From contig CABUUJ010000017.1 in NCBI GenBank assembly GCA_902494715.1, forward strand, positions 1 to 36,325: a stretch of 36,325 bases of DNA, given 5' to 3'. Positions within the stretch are counted from its first letter, which is position 1. Each line of letters starts with the position of its first letter. The stretch comes from an uncultured Collinsella sp. (GTDB lineage: Bacteria > Actinomycetota > Coriobacteriia > Coriobacteriales > Coriobacteriaceae). The translations under genes and the position numbers were made by a program. The notes beneath the pieces are model-generated. The model did no database searches. It saw only the letters and a program-made list of their open reading frames with translations, and had not been told where the DNA came from. Below, piece by piece: positions 31,853 through 36,325 of the stretch.

Positions 31853-33100
31853 TTATGCAAAGCGGGCGACGAGCTCCTGGAGCACGTCGGTCATCTTGAC
31901 GAGCGAACTGACCGGGACGAACTCGTTGACGCCGTGGTAGCAATAGCCGCCGGTGGAAAGGTTGGGGCAGGGCAGGCCGCGGAACGACAGCTGCGCGCCG
32001 TCGGTGCCGCCGCGAATCGGCAGCACTTGGGGCTCAACGCCGCAGGCAAGGTAGGCTTCCTTGGCAACATCAATAAGCTCGGGATAGTCACGAACGATCT
32101 CGGCCATATTTCGATACTGCTGCTTAATCTCGACCGTCACGCGCTCCTCACCCAGACGCTGGTTGAGCATCGAGGCGGCGGCATCAATAAGGTCGAGTTT
32201 CTGCTGGAACTTGGCGGCGTCATGGTCGCGGACGATATAGCGCGCTGTGGCGTGATCGACGGTCGCAGATACACCCTCAAGGTGATAAAAGCCCTCGTAG
32301 CCTTCCGTATACTCCGGGCGCTGCACGTAGGGGAGCAACGCGTTGAAGTCGCAGAACAGATTGCCTGCGTTGACCATACGGCCCTTAGCGTCGCCCGGGT
32401 GGATGGACTGGCCCTCAAAGCGGACGGTCGCCTCGGCGGCGTTAAAGCACTCCCACTCCAGCTCGCCGATGGGGCCGCCGTCGACCGTGTAGGCGTACTT
32501 GCAGCCAAAGGCATCGATATCCAACAGCTCGGCTCCGTGGCCGATCTCCTCGTCAGGGCAGAAGCAAATGCCGAGTGCGGGATGGGGCAGAGAGGGGTCC
32601 TGAGCGATACGCGCGACAAGCGACATGATCTCGGCGACGCCTGCCTTGTCGTCCGCGCCCAGCAGCGTGGTGCCATCGCTGCAGACCAGGTCCTCACCCG
32701 CGAGGTCATTCAGGGCGGGAAGCTTGGCGGTACTCATGGCAACGGGCTTACCGTCAACCGTGCCGCAGACCAGGTCGCCGCCTTCGTAGTGTACGATGTG
32801 CGGCTTCACGCCGGCGCCCGGTGCAACTTCGGTGGTGTCGAGATGGGCGATCAGGCCCAGGGCGGGCTTGTCCTCAGCGCCCGCACTTGCGGGGATATGC
32901 GCGCAGACATAGGCGTGCTCGGTCACGTGGGCATCTTCCGCACCAAGCTCGCGCAGCTCTTCAGCCAGCACGTTGGCAAGGTCAAACTGAACGGCGCTCG
33001 AGGGTACCTGGTCGCAGTTTGCATCCTCGGACTGCGTGTTGATCTGGACGTAGCGCAAAAAGCGTTCGAGGACATCGGGGCTCGTGGTGGTGTTTTCCAT
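31853..33100 (-). CDS. pepT: Peptidase T (tripeptide aminopeptidase)
   Basis: A 415-aa M20B zinc aminopeptidase that removes N-terminal residues from tripeptides in the cytoplasm. Metal and catalytic motifs are visible: HLDT (first His and catalytic Asp), GADDKAG (bridging Asp) and PDEEIG (catalytic Glu plus ligand). The late RGGTDGAQLSF and the GGYCYHGVNEF segment with the final His are also present. The ATG at 33100 is used because GGAG lies 8 nt upstream. The open frame runs 32 codons further but crosses the palindrome at 33149-33166 and has no family counterpart. It diverges from the DtxR-type gene. Confidence 0.95.
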   Translation of the reverse strand: MENTTTSPDVLERFLRYVQINTQSEDANCDQVPSSAVQFDLANVLAEELRELGAEDAHVTEHAYVCAHIPASAGAEDKPALGLIAHLDTTEVAPGAGVKPHIVHYEGGDLVCGTVDGKPVAMSTAKLPALNDLAGEDLVCSDGTTLLGADDKAGVAEIMSLVARIAQDPSLPHPALGICFCPDEEIGHGAELLDIDAFGCKYAYTVDGGPIGELEWECFNAAEATVRFEGQSIHPGDAKGRMVNAGNLFCDFNALLPYVQRPEYTEGYEGFYHLEGVSATVDHATARYIVRDHDAAKFQQKLDLIDAAASMLNQRLGEERVTVEIKQQYRNMAEIVRDYPELIDVAKEAYLACGVEPQVLPIRGGTDGAQLSFRGLPCPNLSTGGYCYHGVNEFVPVSSLVKMTDVLQELVARFA

Positions 33101-33148
33101 AAAGACCGCTCCAATCTTGGTCGTCGTGTGCAACAAGAACTCTAGCAC

Positions 33149-33166
33149 GGTATGCCACGGCATACC
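33149..33166. promoter_or_regulatory. Perfect palindrome between pepT and the DtxR-type gene
   Basis: GGTATGCC-AC-GGCATACC is an 18-bp perfect inverted repeat. It lies where the -35 regions of both divergent promoters would be: TAGAAT at 33184-33189 is 17 nt downstream on the plus strand, and TAGAGT at 33146-33141 is just downstream on the minus strand. DtxR/MntR-type repressors bind short interrupted palindromes, so this is a candidate operator for the adjacent regulator. Confidence 0.6.
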
Positions 33167-33220
33167 ACGACGCTTGGATGGGGTAGAATCAGCCATTGAA
33201 TGCAGAAGGGACGGAAGATC

Positions 33221-33643
33221 ATGGATACGACAAATAGCTCGCGCGAACTACATCTGACGGTGGCGAACGAAGACTACTTGGAGTGCATGGTTCGCATTGA
33301 AAGCGAAGAGGGGGAAACCAACGGCGTGCGATCGGTCGACATCGCGCAGCGCCTTGGCGTCTCCAAGGCATCGGTCAATAAAGCGGTTTCGGCGCTCAAG
33401 GCATCCGAGCTTGTCGAGCAATCGCACTACGGCAAGGTGATCCTGACCGATCGCGGCCGCGAGGTTGGTACGGCTATCTGGTACCGTCATCGCCTCATCC
33501 GCACGTTTTTGGTTCAGGAGCTCGGTGTCGAATTTGAGCGAGCCGATTCCGAGGCCTGCATGATGGAGCATGCGCTATCCGAGGACACGATGAGCCGCTG
33601 GCTCGCCTATCTCGAAAAGCAGGGAATCAGCGTCGAGGAATAG
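33221..33643 (+). CDS. DtxR/MntR-family metal-dependent regulator
   Basis: A 140-aa winged-helix regulator. The N-terminal domain shows VANEDYLECMVRIESE, VRSVDIAQRLGVSKASVNKAV (recognition helix) and a wing GKVILTDRGREV. The dimerisation and metal-binding part (about 85-140) contains HRLIRTFL, and an E-C-H-type ligand set is suggested by SEACMMEHALSEDT. There is no SH3-like C-terminal domain, so it resembles MntR or short IdeR forms. It probably senses Mn or Fe. GGAAG precedes the ATG. The methyltransferase gene follows after 10 nt, suggesting co-transcription. Confidence 0.88.
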   Translation: MDTTNSSRELHLTVANEDYLECMVRIESEEGETNGVRSVDIAQRLGVSKASVNKAVSALKASELVEQSHYGKVILTDRGREVGTAIWYRHRLIRTFLVQELGVEFERADSEACMMEHALSEDTMSRWLAYLEKQGISVEE

Positions 33644-33653
33644 CGGGATATAT

Positions 33654-34547
33654 ATGGATACGAGTTATTACAACCGCTTTGGTGCCGAGGAACTTACGCG
33701 CCGCTTGTCGAGCGAGACCTTGTTGGCGCAGGGCCCCATGGGCAGTGTTCTGTTGAGTGAGTACGATGCCGCCGACATTCCACCGGCGTTTTGGAATCTG
33801 GCAGAGCCGCAGACCGTTTCTCGTATCCATCGCTTGTATGTCGCCGCCGGCGCGCAGGTGCTCATTACCAACACCTTTCAGGCATCAAGCTATGCCCTCA
33901 AACACGACCAGATTGCGCCGTCCGTGGCGGAGGTCAATCGCGGGGCCGTCGACGATGCCCGCCAGGCGCACCCTCAGCTGCTGCTGGGCTCGATGGGCCC
34001 GATCGGTATTGAGTGGTTTGCCGAGGACTCTGCCGAGTATCGTGAAATCCGAGGCATTGCGCGCGAACAGGCGCACGCCTTGCTCAATGCCGGCGTTGAC
34101 GGTCTGCTGATCGAGACGGTGACGTCTATCCGTAATTTGCAGCCCATGCTTGCCGGCGCTCGAGATGCCGCCGACGGCATGCCTGTTCTGGTGAGTTTTG
34201 TCGTTGACGATAAAGGCGACCTGTTGGGCGATGGCCTCAACATCGAGGCAGCCGTTTTGTACGCCGAAAAACACGGCGCAAACTCGGTTGGTGTTAATTG
34301 CTGTTCGCTTGCGGCCGCGAACGCGGCGGCGCCCAGGATGGTTGCATCGGCGACTACTCCCGTCACGGTGCGTCCCAACGTGGGCGATCCGGTCCAGACT
34401 CAGGATGGCCCCGTATGGCACGAGAACCCCGAAGCTTTCGCGCGCGCATGCATCGAATGGAGACATGCCGGCGCCGCAATGGTGGGCAGTTGTTGTGGAA
34501 CCACGGCAATCACTACGGCAGCGATGGCCGAGGCGCTCGATATATAA
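33654..34547 (+). CDS. Homocysteine S-methyltransferase domain protein
   Basis: A 297-aa TIM-barrel methyltransferase of the Hcy-binding family (Pfam S-methyl_trans). Zinc ligands are visible as GVNCC (Cys216/217) and GSCCGT (Cys280, Cys281). The N-terminal segment QGPMGSVLL replaces the usual DGGMGTEL pattern. It transfers a methyl group to homocysteine from S-methylmethionine, SAM, or a corrinoid/folate partner, and the donor is unknown. Without B12-binding or folate domains it is not a full MetH. The ribosome binding site is weak (GGGA). A terminator follows the stop within 6 nt. Confidence 0.87.
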   Translation: MDTSYYNRFGAEELTRRLSSETLLAQGPMGSVLLSEYDAADIPPAFWNLAEPQTVSRIHRLYVAAGAQVLITNTFQASSYALKHDQIAPSVAEVNRGAVDDARQAHPQLLLGSMGPIGIEWFAEDSAEYREIRGIAREQAHALLNAGVDGLLIETVTSIRNLQPMLAGARDAADGMPVLVSFVVDDKGDLLGDGLNIEAAVLYAEKHGANSVGVNCCSLAAANAAAPRMVASATTPVTVRPNVGDPVQTQDGPVWHENPEAFARACIEWRHAGAAMVGSCCGTTAITTAAMAEALDI

Positions 34548-34552
34548 AGGGC

Positions 34553-34581
34553 AAAACCGCTCCATACGGGGCAGTTTTTTT
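34553..34581 (+). terminator. Intrinsic terminator after the methyltransferase gene
   Basis: AAAACCGCTCC (34553-34563) pairs with GGGGCAGTTTT through G-U and one mismatch around the ATAC loop, followed by a run of seven T residues (34575-34581). It separates the regulator/methyltransferase unit from the phosphohexomutase gene. Confidence 0.75.
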
Positions 34582-34656
34582 ATTGCCTGCATGTCCTCGG
34601 CAGCATTTGCCCAAATGGTGAATGCTGGTGCCGGCAGGTTGCCGAGTGCATGTTGC

Positions 34657-34666
34657 GGGTATACCC
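34657..34666. promoter_or_regulatory. GGGTATACCC palindrome upstream of the phosphohexomutase gene
   Basis: A 10-bp perfect palindrome with an outer GCATG/CATGC pair (34648-34652 / 34667-34671). It shares the GGTAT/ATACC ends with the palindrome at 33149-33166. It may be an operator or chance symmetry. Confidence 0.3.
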
Positions 34667-34705
34667 CATGCGTACCATGATCCAAACACTGTGAGGTGTC
34701 TGCGC

Positions 34706-36106
34706 GTGTGCGCGATAATTCATTTTGGAACTGACGGTTGGCGCGCTCGCGTCGATGAGGACTTCACTGCCGATAACGTTGCCCGTATCGCCGATGCCGT
34801 CGGCGAGTTGTGGCAAAAGACCAATCCGGGCAAAACGGTATATATAGGGTTCGACACCCGGCCCCTGGCGCGCGAGTTCGCTGAGCTTGCGGCGGGCGTG
34901 CTAGCGGCGCACGGGCTAGACGCCGTGCTCGCTTCGCGACCTGTCCCGACCCCTGCCCTTACGTGGGCGGCGGCTTATGACGGTGAGGCGTGCGGCGCGC
35001 TCATGGTGACGGGGTCCCATCATCCGCAGGGCTATCTGTGCCTCAAGATTCGCATGGGTGACGGCTCGACCGCCAACCAGGATGTCATCGAAGAGCTCGA
35101 AGAGACCATGGCTCCCGAGCCAATGGGGATCGAGGGGCAATATCGCACCGCGGATATCATTCCTGACTATATGCAGGCGGTGGCATCGTTTGTCGATGCC
35201 GAAGCCATCCGTGCCGCGCACTTGCGCGTGGTTGTCGATCCCATGGGCGGCGCAGCCCAGGGCTATCTAGCCGACTTGCTGCGCGAGCTTGGCGTTGAGG
35301 TGCACGAGATTCACGCCGGGCGGGCGTCTGACCAAGAAGATATCTGCCCCGACCCCGTTGAGCCTTGGGTGGACGCTTGCGAGCACACGGTTATCGAGGA
35401 CGGAGCTTGCGCTGGCCTGGTGACCGACGGCGACGCCGACCGTATCGGTGCGGTTGACGAGCGCGGCAGATATATACATCCGCATCAGATCATGGCGCTC
35501 GTTTTGGGCGACTTGGTTCAATTTCGTAATTTGGAGGGGCGCGTCGTCGTCAATCTTTCATGCTCGACGCTCGTGCGTCGCATTGCCGAGGCGCTTGGCT
35601 GCCGCGTGACCGTCAAACCAGTCGGTTTCAAATATATAGCGGCGGAGATGAAGAAGGGCGGCGTCCTCATAGGCGGCGAAGAAGCCGGTGGTATCGGCAT
35701 CGCCGCGCATATGCCCGAGCGCGATGGAATCCTCGCCTGTCTGATTCTGTGTGAGCTTATGGCAAAGACGGACGCGCCTTTGGGCGTTCTGGTCGACCAA
35801 CTCGAGGACAGTTTTGGTAAGACGAGTTACGGTCGACGCGATTTACGCCTTGAGGCCGAAGATGCCGAAACGTTACGAACCCTGCTGCCGGGCGTAAACC
35901 CCAAGTCGATTTGTGGCAAGGTGCCGCAAAACGTTAGTCATATGGATGGCTTGCGTTTGGCATTCGAGGATGACACGTGGCTGCTGGTCCGTCCTAGTGG
36001 GACCGAACCAGTGGTGCGCGTCTACGCCGAGGGGTTCTCGGTGGAAGAACGCGATGAGTTGCTCGATGCTGGCTGTGCTTTAGCTAGGGGGACGTATCCG
36101 CTTTAA
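34706..36106 (+). CDS. Phosphoglucomutase/phosphomannomutase family protein
   Basis: A 466-aa alpha-D-phosphohexomutase. The four domain signatures are: phosphoserine loop TGSHHP (Ser104, usual form TASHNP), metal loop DGDADR (241-246), sugar loop GGEEAGG (323-329) and phosphate loop RPSGTEP near 430. The enzyme interconverts hexose 1- and 6-phosphates. Glucose, mannose or glucosamine specificity cannot be told, and the sugar loop differs from GlmM-type sequences I know. GTG at 34706 is chosen because GAGGTG lies 7 nt upstream and the protein then starts in the usual HFGTDGWR pattern. GTG 34691 is an alternative. Confidence 0.9.
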   Translation: MCAIIHFGTDGWRARVDEDFTADNVARIADAVGELWQKTNPGKTVYIGFDTRPLAREFAELAAGVLAAHGLDAVLASRPVPTPALTWAAAYDGEACGALMVTGSHHPQGYLCLKIRMGDGSTANQDVIEELEETMAPEPMGIEGQYRTADIIPDYMQAVASFVDAEAIRAAHLRVVVDPMGGAAQGYLADLLRELGVEVHEIHAGRASDQEDICPDPVEPWVDACEHTVIEDGACAGLVTDGDADRIGAVDERGRYIHPHQIMALVLGDLVQFRNLEGRVVVNLSCSTLVRRIAEALGCRVTVKPVGFKYIAAEMKKGGVLIGGEEAGGIGIAAHMPERDGILACLILCELMAKTDAPLGVLVDQLEDSFGKTSYGRRDLRLEAEDAETLRTLLPGVNPKSICGKVPQNVSHMDGLRLAFEDDTWLLVRPSGTEPVVRVYAEGFSVEERDELLDAGCALARGTYPL

Positions 36107-36325
36107 CCATGAGACTGCCTTATATAAAGAGATGCTCGGCGAGCGGTAGTTAACGGCTGGCAAACGTTAGTCGGATCCCAAGATGTGTAGGAAATGTGTA
36201 CGCCCAGATTCCCGCCCCCGGGGCCCCTCCGGTCTGGCAATATATCTCCTTGCCGCGCGGCCCGGTCGGACCGGATCAGCCGCGGGGCGTGCACCTTGAG
36301 AACCGGATACTGCGAGGATGGACAC
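36107..36325 (+). other. Intergenic region, probable leader of an rRNA operon
   Basis: There are 219 bp without a gene. The last 35 bases (CACCTTGAGAACCGGATACT followed by GCGAGGATGGACAC) resemble the conserved CTTGAGAACCGGATA-type motif seen in leaders and spacers of rRNA operons. A CCGCG...CGCGG stem (36253-36257 / 36281-36285) encloses CCGGT-CGG-ACCGG, consistent with a processing stem. No convincing promoter was found. The rRNA gene itself would lie beyond the window. Confidence 0.4.

Noticed and set aside
1..36325. tRNA genes, CRISPR arrays, transposase genes or a phage region
   Set aside because: No cloverleaf-like TTC-G arm with CCA end, no regularly spaced repeats and no transposase or phage proteins were seen on either strand by reading.

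Overview
The window looks like a chromosomal segment of a Collinsella-type coriobacterium (Actinomycetota, class Coriobacteriia). The support is high GC, a strong G/C third-position preference, a complete atpIBEFHAGDC operon running into murA and a LytR-CpsA-Psr gene, and the family resemblance of the proteins. The assignment comes from recognition, not from a search. I found no prophage, plasmid, transposase gene, CRISPR array, tRNA or rRNA gene body. The right edge looks like the leader of an rRNA operon.

Layout. 1-300: the 5' end of an unrecognised minus-strand gene whose ribosome binding site lies in a hairpin, then a 37-bp-arm inverted repeat. 300-4531 (minus): a MarR regulator and both halves of an asymmetric heterodimeric ABC exporter, in an overlapping operon with a clear promoter and operator. 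4631-5955: pyridoxal/pyridoxamine kinase coupled to a TIGR04076-like Cys-rich protein. 6001-7734 (minus): an MFS exporter and a low-molecular-weight tyrosine phosphatase. 7996-9871: an acidic single-span membrane protein and an aldose 1-epimerase. 10151-14531: a polar amino acid ABC importer (Tat lipoprotein, permease, ATPase) and an M20 peptidase. 14780-17712: prfA and an enlarged prmC, separated by a repeat and an AT-rich stretch. 17788-18472: a HigBA-type toxin-antitoxin pair. 18621-21690: Sua5/TsaC, glycerol kinase and upp. 21972-28855: ATP synthase. 28944-31475: murA and LCP. 31853-33100 (minus): pepT. 33221-36106: a DtxR-type regulator, a homocysteine S-methyltransferase and a phosphohexomutase.

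Functional links. PrmC methylates the GGQ glutamine of the release factor encoded just upstream. The importer and the peptidases fit an amino acid and peptide based lifestyle. MurA and LCP act early and late in wall assembly.

The most unusual signal is non-coding. It is a family of composite structured repeats placed at or within a few bases of stop codons, after the epimerase, prfA and LCP genes, with a truncated copy before pdxY. Each has a 9-12 bp hairpin with a 4-nt loop, a near-invariant box (GGCTCGACGCTGC), and a long-range helix enclosing a terminator-like hairpin. Sequence changes between copies preserve the pairing. Other points worth a second look are a roughly 125-residue Ala/Glu-rich insertion in PrmC, a probable in-frame repeat insertion in the M20 peptidase gene, a signal peptide on ATP synthase subunit b, altered phosphate-loop residues in glycerol kinase, and a perfect palindrome between pepT and the DtxR-type gene.
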